A stretch of DNA of 64,000 nt, from positions 1,454,501-1,518,500 of the forward strand of contig CP041667.1 of NCBI GenBank assembly GCA_007361935.1, read 5' to 3'. Source of the DNA: Lachnospiraceae bacterium KGMB03038. GTDB lineage: Bacteria > Bacillota > Clostridia > Lachnospirales > Lachnospiraceae. The translations under genes and the position numbers were made by a program. This document shows, one piece after another, positions 43,964 to 52,310 of the stretch. Within the stretch, counting starts at the first letter, position 1; every line of letters starts with the position of its first letter. The notes below the pieces were generated by a model. It saw only the letters and a list, made by a program, of their open reading frames with translations. It had not been told where the DNA came from and searched no databases.

Positions 43964-45346
43964 TTAGCCCGGAAGCGGTTTGATGATCTTGCGGTAGATC
44001 CGTCTGAGCAGCAGTGTGGAAAGAGTCACCGATACTAATTCCGCGATCGGGATGGCCCACCATACCATGGAAAGACCAAAAAGGCGGGCAAACAGATAGG
44101 CAACAGGCAGGATCACGACCAGCTGGCGGGCCGCGGAAACAATCAGACTGTACACCCCATTTCCAAGAGCCTGGAAAATGGAACCTACAATGATACAGTA
44201 CCCCGCAAGCAGGAAGCTTAAGCTGATGATCCGAAGGGCGGGAACCCCAATGGAGAGCATATTTGAGGAAGCGTCAAAAAGCGTGGTCAGGAAAAAGGCG
44301 GGAAAGATCTGGAAGAGCAGGAATCCTATGATCATGATGCACACCGCGATCAAGATACTTTTCTTGGCTGTCTCTATGATCCGCTTTTTGTTCTGCGCCC
44401 CGTAGTTGTACGCGATGATCGGGATCATCCCGTTGTTTAATCCGAATACCGGCATGAAAATGAAACTTTGCAGTTTGTAATACACCCCAAATACAGCCGC
44501 GGCTGTGGAAGAAAACATCAGAAGGATCTTATTCATTCCAAAGGTCATGACAGAGCCGATGGACTGCATGATGATGGAAGGGATGCCTACCTTATAAATG
44601 AAGGCGATGGTCCGGCCGTGGGGACGGAATCCACGCAGACTCAGGTTGATCTCCTCATTTTTAAAGTGGTTAAAGAAAAAGGACATGATTACCGCCACGA
44701 TCTGGCCGACTACAGTGGCGATAGCAGCTCCCGCTACCTCCAGTCTTGGAAAACCAAAAAGCCCAAAGATCATGATCGGATCCAGGATGATGTTGATGAT
44801 GGCGCCGGTGCCTTGGGTAATCATATTGTAGATGGTCCTTCCGGTAGACTGCAGGAGCCGTTCAAAAGTGATCTGCAGGAAAATACCCACAGAAAATATG
44901 GTAATGATAGAAAGATACTGGGTACCGTACTCCAAGATGACAGGATCTTCCGTTTGGAGTTCAAAAAAAAGCCGAGAGCCTGCGGCGCCTAAAACGGCAA
45001 AGACAATGCAGCTCATAATAGCAAGGAAAATGCCGTTTTTAGCAGCATTATTGGCCCCTTCAAAGTCTTTTTCCCCCAAGTTTCTGGAGAGCAGGGCATT
45101 GATGCCGACTCCGGTTCCGGCCGCCACAGCGATCATCAAAGTCTGGATTGGGAATGCCAAAGATACGGCGGTCAGCGCTTCTTCATTCAGCTGGGCCACA
45201 AACATGCTGTCCACGATATTATAGAGAGCCTGGACCAGCATGGACAGCATCATGGGAAGCGACATGGTGATCAAAAGCCGGGAGATGGGCATAACCCCCA
45301 TCTTATTTTCTTGTGCGGGTATCTTTTGTTCTTCTGTATTTGTCAT
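43964..45346 (-). CDS. MATE family efflux transporter
   Basis: 460 residues with about twelve membrane helices. The N-terminal MPISRLLITMSLPMMLSMLVQALYNIVDSMFVAQLNEEALTAV and the second half with GLNNGMIPIIAYNYGAQNKKRI are characteristic of MATE exporters, which pump drugs or metabolites using ion gradients. The substrate is unknown. It starts after TAGGAGG with its own promoter and is divergent from a polysaccharide deacetylase gene. Confidence 0.9.
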   Translation of the reverse strand: MTNTEEQKIPAQENKMGVMPISRLLITMSLPMMLSMLVQALYNIVDSMFVAQLNEEALTAVSLAFPIQTLMIAVAAGTGVGINALLSRNLGEKDFEGANNAAKNGIFLAIMSCIVFAVLGAAGSRLFFELQTEDPVILEYGTQYLSIITIFSVGIFLQITFERLLQSTGRTIYNMITQGTGAIINIILDPIMIFGLFGFPRLEVAGAAIATVVGQIVAVIMSFFFNHFKNEEINLSLRGFRPHGRTIAFIYKVGIPSIIMQSIGSVMTFGMNKILLMFSSTAAAVFGVYYKLQSFIFMPVFGLNNGMIPIIAYNYGAQNKKRIIETAKKSILIAVCIMIIGFLLFQIFPAFFLTTLFDASSNMLSIGVPALRIISLSFLLAGYCIIVGSIFQALGNGVYSLIVSAARQLVVILPVAYLFARLFGLSMVWWAIPIAELVSVTLSTLLLRRIYRKIIKPLPG

Positions 45347-45375
45347 AAGTGAAACCTCCTATAAGCGCAAGGGCT

Positions 45376-45404
45376 ATTATAACATTGACGGGCCAGGATT
45401 ACAA
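45376..45404 (-). promoter_or_regulatory. Promoter of the MATE gene
   Basis: On the minus strand TTGTAA (45404-45399), 17 bases, TATAAT (45381-45376). Confidence 0.7.
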
Positions 45405-45471
45405 TGGAATTACATACTGTTTTCTGTTCTTTCATATGATAAAAGTGAAAAAAGTCAAAGAGTACAGCAGA

Positions 45472-46185
45472 ATGACAAAAAGAAATAGAAAAATCGGAAT
45501 TGTATGTATGTTCCTGTATCTGATCTGCCTAACGGGAAGCGCAAGGATGACGGAACTTTCAGAAAAGGGAACAGCGGAGGAAACGGCGGATGGAAGCAGG
45601 ACGGAGGCGCGGGGAGAGAATAGCGGGAAAGAAATGCTCAAGATCGCCATGACCTTTGACGATGGTCCCAGTGTGTATACGGAACAGCTTCTGGACGGAC
45701 TGAAAGAAAGGGAAGTCAAAGCCGCATTTTTCCTCATTGGCAGGTCGGCGGAGGAATATCCGGAAGTGGTCAGGAGGATCGACAGGGAAGGACACCTGAT
45801 CGGGAATCACACCTATAACCATGTGCAGATCAAAGGGCTGCCTGCCGGGGAGGCTAAAGAAGAGATTGAGAAAACCGATCGTGCGGTATATGAACTGACC
45901 GGGAAACATACCGCGTATATACGGCCTCCTTTTGGGGCGTGGGAAGAGGACCTGGAGCTGGATTACGAAGTGCTTCCGGCTATGTGGACCATTGATCCTC
46001 TGGACTGGACGACAGAAAACATAGATGAAATTGTAGATCGGGTAGTGACGCAGGCGGGGGAAAATGATATTATTCTATTGCACGATTGCTACGAATCCTC
46101 CGTGGAAGCGGCCCTGCGGATCATAGATATCCTGCAGGGGGAAGGATTCGAATTCGTAAGAGTGGATGAATTGATCATAGAGTAG
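45472..46185 (+). CDS. Polysaccharide deacetylase (NodB domain), membrane-anchored
   Basis: About 237 residues. An N-terminal signal or anchor (KIGIVCMFLYLICLTGSARM), a Glu/Thr-rich linker, then a NodB domain: MTFDDGPSVYTEQLLDGL (metal Asp), GNHTYNH (metal His pair), IRPPFGAWEEDL, and LHDC near the end. It probably removes acetyl groups from peptidoglycan. The start is uncertain: 45472 lacks a strong ribosome site, and an in-frame ATG at 45436 is an alternative. Confidence 0.82.
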   Translation: MTKRNRKIGIVCMFLYLICLTGSARMTELSEKGTAEETADGSRTEARGENSGKEMLKIAMTFDDGPSVYTEQLLDGLKEREVKAAFFLIGRSAEEYPEVVRRIDREGHLIGNHTYNHVQIKGLPAGEAKEEIEKTDRAVYELTGKHTAYIRPPFGAWEEDLELDYEVLPAMWTIDPLDWTTENIDEIVDRVVTQAGENDIILLHDCYESSVEAALRIIDILQGEGFEFVRVDELIIE

Positions 46186-46196
46186 GAGATAAAAGC

Positions 46197-46913
46197 ATGA
46201 ACAGTGAATTTTCCAGAACAATACAGCTCCTGGGGGAAGAAACCTTTCAGATCCTGCGGAGATCTTCCGTGATGGTGCTGGGAGTGGGAGGCGTGGGCTC
46301 CCACTGTATCGAGGCCCTGGCAAGGAGCGGAGTGGGGAAACTGACCCTGGTAGATGGGGACCAGGTCGCGCTGTCTAATATTAACCGCCAGTCCATTGCC
46401 TTTCACAGTACCGTAGGAAGGGATAAGACAGAAGTAATGAAGGAAAAGATACAGGATATCAGCCCCCAGATCCAGGTGGACTGCAGGAAGATCTTTGTGC
46501 TCCCGGAGAATGTAGAAGCCTTGTTTGACCAGCGGCCGGATTATATCGTGGACGCTATCGACACGGTCTCGGCCAAGATCGCGGTGGCGGAAAAGGCGGC
46601 GGCAGAGGGGATTCCGATCATCAGCAGCATGGGAACAGGAAATAAGCTGCACGGGGAACTTTTTGAGATCGCGGATCTAAGTGAAACTTCCGTGTGTCCT
46701 CTGTGCCGGGTGATGCGCCGGGAGCTGCGGGCAAGAGGGATTGAACATTTGAAGGTGCTGTATTCAAAAGAAAAGCCGATTCCGCCAAAACGGCAGGAAG
46801 AAGAGCAGGGCCGCCGGATCGCGCCGGGGAGTATTTCCTTTGTGCCGCCGGTAGCGGGACTTCTGATCGCCGGGGAAGTGATCCGGGATCTGATCGCTTT
46901 GGGAGAGAAATAG
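46197..46913 (+). CDS. tcdA: tRNA threonylcarbamoyladenosine dehydratase (TcdA/CsdL)
   Basis: Forms the cyclic ct6A base from t6A at position 37 of ANN-decoding tRNAs. A 238-residue ThiF/E1-like protein: the ATP loop VLGVGGVGSHCIEALARSGVGKLTLVDGDQVALSNINRQ (near 24-62), VDAIDTVSAKI near 118, and CPLCRVMRRELR with metal or structural cysteines near 168. It starts after TAGGAG, 11 bases after the deacetylase. Confidence 0.9.
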   Translation: MNSEFSRTIQLLGEETFQILRRSSVMVLGVGGVGSHCIEALARSGVGKLTLVDGDQVALSNINRQSIAFHSTVGRDKTEVMKEKIQDISPQIQVDCRKIFVLPENVEALFDQRPDYIVDAIDTVSAKIAVAEKAAAEGIPIISSMGTGNKLHGELFEIADLSETSVCPLCRVMRRELRARGIEHLKVLYSKEKPIPPKRQEEEQGRRIAPGSISFVPPVAGLLIAGEVIRDLIALGEK

Positions 46914-46967
46914 GAGAGAAAAAGGTATTGGAAACCGGAAGCAATAGAGAAAATGGAGGAGATACAT

Positions 46968-48284
46968 ATGGACCTGTTTGAATACGCGAGGGAGAAAAAT
47001 AGAGACCGGGAATCGCCCTTGGCCTCCCGGATGCGGCCGGAGACTTTGGAGGAAATGGTGGGGCAGCGGCACATCATTGGGAAGGACAAGCTGCTGTACC
47101 GGGCCATCAAGGCGGATAAATTAAGTTCTGTCATTTTCTATGGGCCTCCGGGGACCGGCAAGACGACTTTGGCCAAAGTGATCGCCAACACGACCAGCGC
47201 GGAGTTTACCCAGATCAATGCCACGGTGGCCGGCAAGAAAGACATGGAGGCAGTGGTGGAAAAGGCGAAAGAGACTTTGGGCATGTACCAGAGGAAGACG
47301 ATCCTTTTTGTGGATGAGATCCATCGGTTTAATAAAGGACAGCAGGATTATCTGCTTCCGTTTGTGGAGGACGGCACCGTTATCCTGATCGGGGCCACCA
47401 CAGAAAATCCCTATTTTGAGGTGAACGGGGCGCTTTTGTCCCGGTCGGTGATCTTTGAGCTGTTTCCCCTGCAGAAGGAAGACATTAAGGAACTGATCCG
47501 CCGGGCGGTCTATGATGAGAAAAAGGGAATGGGAAGCTATCAGGCCCAGATTGATGAGGAGGCGGCAGATTTCCTGGCGGATCTGGCGGGCGGGGACGCG
47601 AGAAACGCGCTGAACGCGGTGGAATTGGCAGTTTTGACAACAGCGCCTTCCGCGGACGGGCGAATCCATATCACGTTGGATGTGGCTTCTGAGTGTATCC
47701 AGAAGCGGGTCGTGCGGTACGATAAGGGGGGAGATGAGCATTACGATACCATTTCCGCGTTTATCAAGAGCATGCGGGGGTCCGACCCGGATGCGGCAGT
47801 CTATTATCTGGCCAAGATGCTGTATGCTGGAGAGGATATTAAATTTATTGCCCGCAGGATCATGATCTGCGCTTCTGAGGATGTGGGAAACGCAGATCCT
47901 CAGGCCCTTACGGTGGCGGTATCGGCGGCCCAGGCCGTAGAGCGGGTAGGAATGCCGGAGGCCCAGATCATTCTATCCCAGGCGGTACTCTATGTGGCTG
48001 CGGCGCCAAAGAGTAATTCCGCGGTAAAGGCCATCAGCGCCGCCATGGAAACTGTGAAGGATCATAAAACCACGGTGCCTGCTCATTTGCGGGACGGGCA
48101 TTACCAGGGGGCAAAAAAGCTGGGCCGCAGCATCGGATATCAGTATGCCCACGATTATCCCAATCACTATGTCCGGCAGCAGTATCTTCCGGATGAGATC
48201 CTGGGAACCAGATTTTACGAACCGGGAGATAACGGGAAAGAAAAAGAGATCAAAGAATGGATGAAATTTTTGAAAGGGGAGTAA
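46968..48284 (+). CDS. rarA: Replication-associated recombination protein RarA
   Basis: AAA+ ATPase of the RarA/MgsA/WRNIP1 family, acting at stalled replication forks. It is 438 residues. LASRMRPETLEEMVGQRHIIG opens the chain, Walker A is FYGPPGTGKTT (58-68), Walker B ILFVDEIHRFNK near 112, and sensor 1 GATTENPYF. The C-terminal tetramer domain ends VRQQYLPDEILGTRFYEPG. The start at 46968 follows GGAGGA; an upstream ATG overlaps that site. Confidence 0.94.
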   Translation: MDLFEYAREKNRDRESPLASRMRPETLEEMVGQRHIIGKDKLLYRAIKADKLSSVIFYGPPGTGKTTLAKVIANTTSAEFTQINATVAGKKDMEAVVEKAKETLGMYQRKTILFVDEIHRFNKGQQDYLLPFVEDGTVILIGATTENPYFEVNGALLSRSVIFELFPLQKEDIKELIRRAVYDEKKGMGSYQAQIDEEAADFLADLAGGDARNALNAVELAVLTTAPSADGRIHITLDVASECIQKRVVRYDKGGDEHYDTISAFIKSMRGSDPDAAVYYLAKMLYAGEDIKFIARRIMICASEDVGNADPQALTVAVSAAQAVERVGMPEAQIILSQAVLYVAAAPKSNSAVKAISAAMETVKDHKTTVPAHLRDGHYQGAKKLGRSIGYQYAHDYPNHYVRQQYLPDEILGTRFYEPGDNGKEKEIKEWMKFLKGE

Positions 48285-48293
48285 AAACTCCCC
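48276..48293. terminator. Hairpin between rarA and the ferredoxin gene
   Basis: GGGGAGT/ACTCCCC with an AAAA loop, overlapping the rarA stop, between converging genes. The T run is poor. Confidence 0.55.
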
Positions 48294-48299
48294 TGCTTT

Positions 48300-49028
48300 C
48301 TATATATAAGGTGTTTTTTGCTCGTCAGATGCATTCAGGATCCGGCCCTGGATGCCGATGGTGACTACCTGCAGAGGGATGGAGCGCCCGCTGGCCTTTA
48401 AGGCTTCTGTGACCGCGTGTTCTATACCGCCGCAGCAGGGGACTTCCATCCGTGCGACGGTTACGCTCATGATCTGGTTCTGGGTTAAGATCTGGGTCAG
48501 CTTTTCTGTATAGTTTATACTGTCCAGCTTAGGGCAGCCGATCAATGTGATCCGTCCCTGGATGAAATCCTGGTGGAAAGGGGCATAGGCGTAAGCGGTG
48601 CAGTCCGCGGCGATAAGCAGATGAGCATTGTCAAAATAGGGCGCGGTCACCGGAGCCAGCTTGATCTGTACCGGCCACTGGGAAAGCTGGCTGGCAGATG
48701 TTTGATCTGCGGACGGCTGAATGGCCTGTGCTTTTTGGCCTGGACAGCCGCCGGCCGGAGCGCCGCTGCGGGTATGGCCAGCGTTTCCAAGAGAGGCTAA
48801 ATGTTTTTGTACGGCGGCGTGGTCGTAGGCGGCCGCCTCCCGCTCTTCAAAAGTGATGGCTCCGGTGGGACAGGCAGGAAGGCAGTCCCCCAGTCCGTCG
48901 CAGTAATCCTCACGGATAAGCTGGGCTTTGCCCTCGATCATCTGGATCGCGCCTTCGTGGCAGGCTTTTGCGCAGGCGCCGCAGCCGTTGCATTTCTCCT
49001 GGTCTATGTGAATAATTTTTCGGATCAT
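48300..49028 (-). CDS. 4Fe-4S ferredoxin-type protein with extra C-terminal cysteine domain
   Basis: 242 residues. Two 4Fe-4S motifs open the chain: CNGCGACAKACHEGAI near 10 and CDGLGDCLPACPTGAI near 40. After a Gln/Ser-rich linker, a second domain contains LIAADCTAYAYAPFH, LIGCPKLDS and MEVPCCGGIEHAV, cysteines that may hold another metal centre. The family is widespread in anaerobes; the partner is unknown. The start at 49028 follows AAGGAGGAAGG. It is divergent from a Crp/Fnr regulator gene that may control it. Confidence 0.83.
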   Translation of the reverse strand: MIRKIIHIDQEKCNGCGACAKACHEGAIQMIEGKAQLIREDYCDGLGDCLPACPTGAITFEEREAAAYDHAAVQKHLASLGNAGHTRSGAPAGGCPGQKAQAIQPSADQTSASQLSQWPVQIKLAPVTAPYFDNAHLLIAADCTAYAYAPFHQDFIQGRITLIGCPKLDSINYTEKLTQILTQNQIMSVTVARMEVPCCGGIEHAVTEALKASGRSIPLQVVTIGIQGRILNASDEQKTPYI

Positions 49029-49092
49029 TTTCCTTCCTCCTTGATCTATGGTTGATTTACAGGACATATTCTACTACAATGATAAGAAAAAA

Positions 49093-49120
49093 TATGTTGT
49101 TTTTCCAACAAAAATCATAT
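49093..49120. promoter_or_regulatory. Inverted repeats in the Crp/Fnr-ferredoxin divergent region
   Basis: TGTTG (49095-49099) and CAACA (49106-49110) form a dyad inside a larger ATATG/CATAT pair. It resembles a Crp/Fnr-type operator in spacing but is only a candidate. Confidence 0.4.
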
Positions 49121-49144
49121 TTTGTCATAGAAAAGGAGAAAGGC

Positions 49145-49810
49145 ATGAAAAAGAACCAGGATCTGTCGGGGCTGGCCCAGTGTTTCTTATTTCAGGGAAT
49201 TGGAAAAGAAGAGCAGGAACAGCTGCTGGTTTGTATGGAAGGGATAGAAAAGGAATGTGGGAAACAGGAGATCCTGCTGAGAGAGGAGGAGCCGGCGGGA
49301 CACATAGGGATTGTGCTGGAAGGCTGCGTGCAGGTGGTGGAAGAAGACGTGTGGGGGAACCGAAGTATTCTGGAACAGATCGAGGAGGGAGGATTGTACG
49401 GCGCCGCCTTTGCCTGCGCGGGCATAAAGAAAAGCCCGGTCAGCGTCGTGGCGGTCACCCCAGTCCGGATCCTTCAGATCAAAATAGAGAAAGTGATGCA
49501 TGTGTGCCCCAATGCCTGCCCCTGCCATCAGCAGGTCATCCAGAATCTGGTGTATCTGCTGGCAAGGAAAAATGTAGCGCTCAGTGAGAAGATCCAGCAC
49601 ATCTCCAAAAGAAGCACCAGAGAAAAACTGCTGGCTTACCTGGCGGATGAGATAAAAAAGACCGGACGGAAACATTTTCAGATACCCTTCAGCAGACAGG
49701 AACTGGCAGACTATCTGTGCGTGGACAGAAGCGCGATGTCTGCGGAATTAGGAAAATTAAAGCGGGAGGGGATCATAGAGTTTCGGAAAAATGAATTCTG
49801 GGTTTTGTAA
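49145..49810 (+). CDS. Crp/Fnr-family transcriptional regulator
   Basis: 221 residues: an N-terminal cyclic-nucleotide-type beta roll (LFQGIGKEEQEQLLVCMEG...GHIGIVLEGCVQVVEEDVWGNRSILEQIEEGGLYG), a long dimer helix, and a C-terminal winged HTH (IPFSRQELADYLCVDRSAMSAELGKLKREGIIEF). CPNACPCHQQ near residue 120 is a dense cysteine/histidine group that might sense redox or metals. The start at 49145 follows AAAGGAGAAAGG. The divergent ferredoxin gene is the likely target. Confidence 0.85.
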   Translation: MKKNQDLSGLAQCFLFQGIGKEEQEQLLVCMEGIEKECGKQEILLREEEPAGHIGIVLEGCVQVVEEDVWGNRSILEQIEEGGLYGAAFACAGIKKSPVSVVAVTPVRILQIKIEKVMHVCPNACPCHQQVIQNLVYLLARKNVALSEKIQHISKRSTREKLLAYLADEIKKTGRKHFQIPFSRQELADYLCVDRSAMSAELGKLKREGIIEFRKNEFWVL

Positions 49811-49935
49811 AGAATAAAGCGGCCAGGAGCGCCATTTTGACTCCTTTGGAGAAAGAAAGAGCGGGCGCCGCTTGAGTTTTCGGACATCAGAGCGTATAAT
49901 GAAGCCATATCAAGCAATACCAGGAGGAACTTATC

Positions 49936-50229
49936 ATGAAAATCTATGATTCCGTAAACAAAACCGAAGTAGAAGTAGACGGCACCAAAGGCCTGATCGA
50001 GAAAATGAAGGAAGGTCGCCAGGTGGATCTGTACCTGAGCGAGAAGAAGACTGACGCCGATGGATACATGAGCTGGGATGTGGAACACTGGTCCAGCGTA
50101 GACGGCAGAAGATTCATTCGCTGCTATTCCCTGGAAGGCAGGGTGTTGAGCGAATCCACCGGACATAACATTTACGATTTGGAGAATGAATTCAAACCGG
50201 AAGAGGCAGTCAAAGTAGAATTAAGCTAG
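49936..50229 (+). CDS. Hypothetical 97-residue protein
   Basis: 97 residues, soluble and acidic: KIYDSVNKTEVEVDGTKGLIEKMKEGRQVDLYLSEKKTDADGYMSWDVEHWSSVDGRRFIRCYSLEGRVL... A beta-rich fold with no recognised domain. It starts after CAGGAGG, stands alone between the Crp gene and the heat-shock operon, and ends at a strong hairpin. Function unknown. Confidence 0.65.
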   Translation: MKIYDSVNKTEVEVDGTKGLIEKMKEGRQVDLYLSEKKTDADGYMSWDVEHWSSVDGRRFIRCYSLEGRVLSESTGHNIYDLENEFKPEEAVKVELS

Positions 50230-50240
50230 AGAAGCAAGAA

Positions 50241-50290
50241 CCGGCAGCCCTGTACCCGTTCATTTTGGTACAGGGCTGCCGGCGTTTTGG
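50241..50290 (+). terminator. Terminator of the 97-residue gene
   Basis: CCGGCAGCCCTGTACC pairs perfectly with GGTACAGGGCTGCCGG (16 bp) around a 10-base loop, then CGTTTT. A partial copy of the right arm (GGTACAGGGC) follows. Confidence 0.85.
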
Positions 50291-50301
50291 TACAGGGCAA
50301 A

Positions 50302-50352
50302 AGTGAATTTGGGACGTAGTAAAATGTAAAAAAGCTACGTCCCCAATTTACT
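50302..50352. repeat. Inverted repeat upstream of the heat-shock operon (copy 1)
   Basis: Near-perfect 18-base arms: AGTGAATTTGGGACGTAG and CTACGTCCCCAATTTACT, with a loop TAAAATGTAAAAAAG. The left arm and loop recur at 55514-55558, after dnaJ. Confidence 0.85.
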
Positions 50353-50377
50353 TTTTCATAAATTTCCATAAATACTG

Positions 50378-50406
50378 TTGACAAACAAAATGGGGAGTGC
50401 TAAATT
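50378..50406 (+). promoter_or_regulatory. Promoter of the hrcA-grpE-dnaK-dnaJ operon
   Basis: TTGACA (50378-50383), 17 bases, TAAATT (50401-50406), just ahead of CIRCE. Confidence 0.8.
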
Positions 50407-50420
50407 AATAGTCGAAGGAA

Positions 50421-50447
50421 TTAGCACTCGAAACTAATGAGTGCTAA
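50421..50447. promoter_or_regulatory. CIRCE operator (HrcA binding site)
   Basis: TTAGCACTC (50421-50429), 9 bases, GAGTGCTAA (50439-50447): a perfect match to the CIRCE consensus bound by HrcA. One further GAGTGCTAA half-site lies at 50395-50403 over the -10 box. Confidence 0.97.
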
Positions 50448-50484
50448 CAGACCTAAAACTATAATCAGGAAGGAGGACGCCGTT

Positions 50485-51528
50485 GTGGTAGCAGATCATG
50501 GGTTAAGCGACCGGAAGCTTAAAATTCTCCATGCGATCATTCAGACTTATCTGGAGACAGGAGAGCCGGTAGGATCCAGGACTATTTCCAAATATACGGA
50601 TATGAACTTAAGTTCTGCTACGATCCGTAACGAGATGGCGGATCTGGAAGAAATGGGGTATATTATTCAGCCTCATACTTCTGCGGGACGGATTCCTTCA
50701 GATAAGGGTTACAGATTATATGTAGATATGTTGATGGAGCAGAAAGAGCAGGAGCTGAATGAGCTGCGGGAGCAGATGCTTGATAAGGCAGATAAGATGG
50801 ATCAGCTTCTGAAACAGGCGGCAAGGGTTCTGGCAAATAACACGAACTATGCTACCATGGTTTCTACCCCTATGAATAATGCCAATAAACTAAAGTTCAT
50901 CCAATTATCCATGGTGGACCCGGAGCAGGTGATCGCGGTGATCGTGCTGGGGGGCAACGTGATCAAGAATAAGATCATTCCCATTGATGAACCGATCAGC
51001 AATGAGAATCTGCTGAAGCTGAATATGCTCCTGAATACAACTTTAAATGGAATGTCCATCGAGGAGATCAACCTTGGATTGATCGCAAGGCTGAAAGAGC
51101 AGGCGGGAATCCACAGCGTTGTGATCGGAAACGTGCTGGATGCCGTGGCAGACGCGATCCAGATTGATGAGGATATGCAGATCTATACCAGCGGCGCCAC
51201 CAACATTTTTAAGTATCCGGAACTCAGTGATAAGCAGAGCGCCCAGGAGATCATCAGCGCTTTTGAAGAAAAACAGCAGCTGACGGAACTTGTGACACAG
51301 ACCTTGTCCCGTGATGACAATACCGGGATTCAGGTTTACATTGGAGATGAGACCCCGGTGCAGACGATGAAGGACTGCAGTGTGGTGACCGCCACTTATG
51401 AATTGGGAGAAGGGATGAAGGGAACCATAGGTATTATCGGTCCCAAGCGGATGGATTACGAACATGTCCTGAAATCCATGAAACGGCTGCAAAGCGAGTT
51501 GGATCAGATGTTTCACAAAAAAGAGTAG
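50485..51528 (+). CDS. hrcA: Heat-inducible transcription repressor HrcA
   Basis: Represses chaperone operons by binding CIRCE; its activity depends on GroE. It is about 347 residues: an N-terminal winged HTH (LSDRKLKILHAIIQTYLETGEPVGSRTISKYTDMNLSSATIRNEMADLEEMGYIIQPHTSAGRIPS) and the GAF-like dimer domain, ending GTIGIIGPKRMDYEHVLKSM. The GTG at 50485 follows GGAGGAC; an in-frame ATG at 50437 falls inside CIRCE and is not a start. It autoregulates the operon. Confidence 0.94.
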   Translation: MVADHGLSDRKLKILHAIIQTYLETGEPVGSRTISKYTDMNLSSATIRNEMADLEEMGYIIQPHTSAGRIPSDKGYRLYVDMLMEQKEQELNELREQMLDKADKMDQLLKQAARVLANNTNYATMVSTPMNNANKLKFIQLSMVDPEQVIAVIVLGGNVIKNKIIPIDEPISNENLLKLNMLLNTTLNGMSIEEINLGLIARLKEQAGIHSVVIGNVLDAVADAIQIDEDMQIYTSGATNIFKYPELSDKQSAQEIISAFEEKQQLTELVTQTLSRDDNTGIQVYIGDETPVQTMKDCSVVTATYELGEGMKGTIGIIGPKRMDYEHVLKSMKRLQSELDQMFHKKE

Positions 51529-51545
51529 GAAAGGTGGAATGACCC

Positions 51546-52244
51546 TTGGAAAATAAACAGGAAAAAAGCCAGGAAGAAATGGTAAAGGAAGCGGTGGAGG
51601 AAGCGAAAGCGGCAGCTGGGGATACGGCGGAGAGCCAAACGGAACCGCCTGCCGATGAGAAAGAAGCTGGAGCAGAATCCCAAGTGGAAGACAGCGCAGC
51701 GGGACCGCAGGAAGAAACCAAAGAAAAAGAAGATCCTGAACAGGAAGAAGAAAATTGCGGTGAAAAATCATCCGGAAAGAAGTTGTTTGGCAAGAAGAAC
51801 AAAAAGGATAAAAAGGATGAAAAAATCGAGGAACTGACGGATAAACTTACCCGCCAGATGGCTGAGTTTGATAACTTCCGCAAACGTACAGATAAGGAGA
51901 AGTCCCAAATGTACGAGATTGGAGCGAAAGATATCATAGATAAGATTCTTCCGATCGTTGACAACTTTGAGCGTGGACTTGAAGCAGTGACGGAAGAAGA
52001 AAAGCAAAGTCCCTTTGTACAGGGAATGGAGAAGGTGTATAAGCAGTTAATGACGACACTGGAAGGGATTGGAGTGAAACCGATCGAAGCGGTCGGCAAA
52101 GAATTCAATCCGGATTTCCACAATGCGGTCATGCATGTGGAGGATGAGGAACTGGGTGAGAATATTATCGCGGAAGAGTTCCAGAAAGGTTATATGTACC
52201 GTGACTCTGTTGTAAGACACAGCATGGTAAAAGTAGCTAACTAA
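51546..52244 (+). CDS. grpE: Nucleotide exchange factor GrpE
   Basis: Releases ADP from DnaK. It is 232 residues. The first 95 are Glu/Lys-rich and disordered, then the coiled coil (KIEELTDKLTRQMAEFDNFRKRTDKEKSQMYEIGAKD) and the beta domain (EGIGVKPIEAVGKEFNPDFHNAVMHVEDEELGENIIAEEFQKGYMYRDSVVRHSMVKVAN). It begins with TTG at 51546 behind AAAGGTGG, 17 bases after hrcA; an ATG 33 bases on is a weaker alternative. Confidence 0.94.
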   Translation: MENKQEKSQEEMVKEAVEEAKAAAGDTAESQTEPPADEKEAGAESQVEDSAAGPQEETKEKEDPEQEEENCGEKSSGKKLFGKKNKKDKKDEKIEELTDKLTRQMAEFDNFRKRTDKEKSQMYEIGAKDIIDKILPIVDNFERGLEAVTEEEKQSPFVQGMEKVYKQLMTTLEGIGVKPIEAVGKEFNPDFHNAVMHVEDEELGENIIAEEFQKGYMYRDSVVRHSMVKVAN

Positions 52245-52310
52245 CCATTATTTATTTAAAACGCAGTATATCTATCAAGATAGTAGAAAGAAAATAGGAG
52301 GAAGAGCATT

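Noticed and set aside
50437..50484. ATG extending hrcA
   Set aside because: It lies within CIRCE and close to the expected transcription start. The GTG at 50485 has a proper ribosome site.
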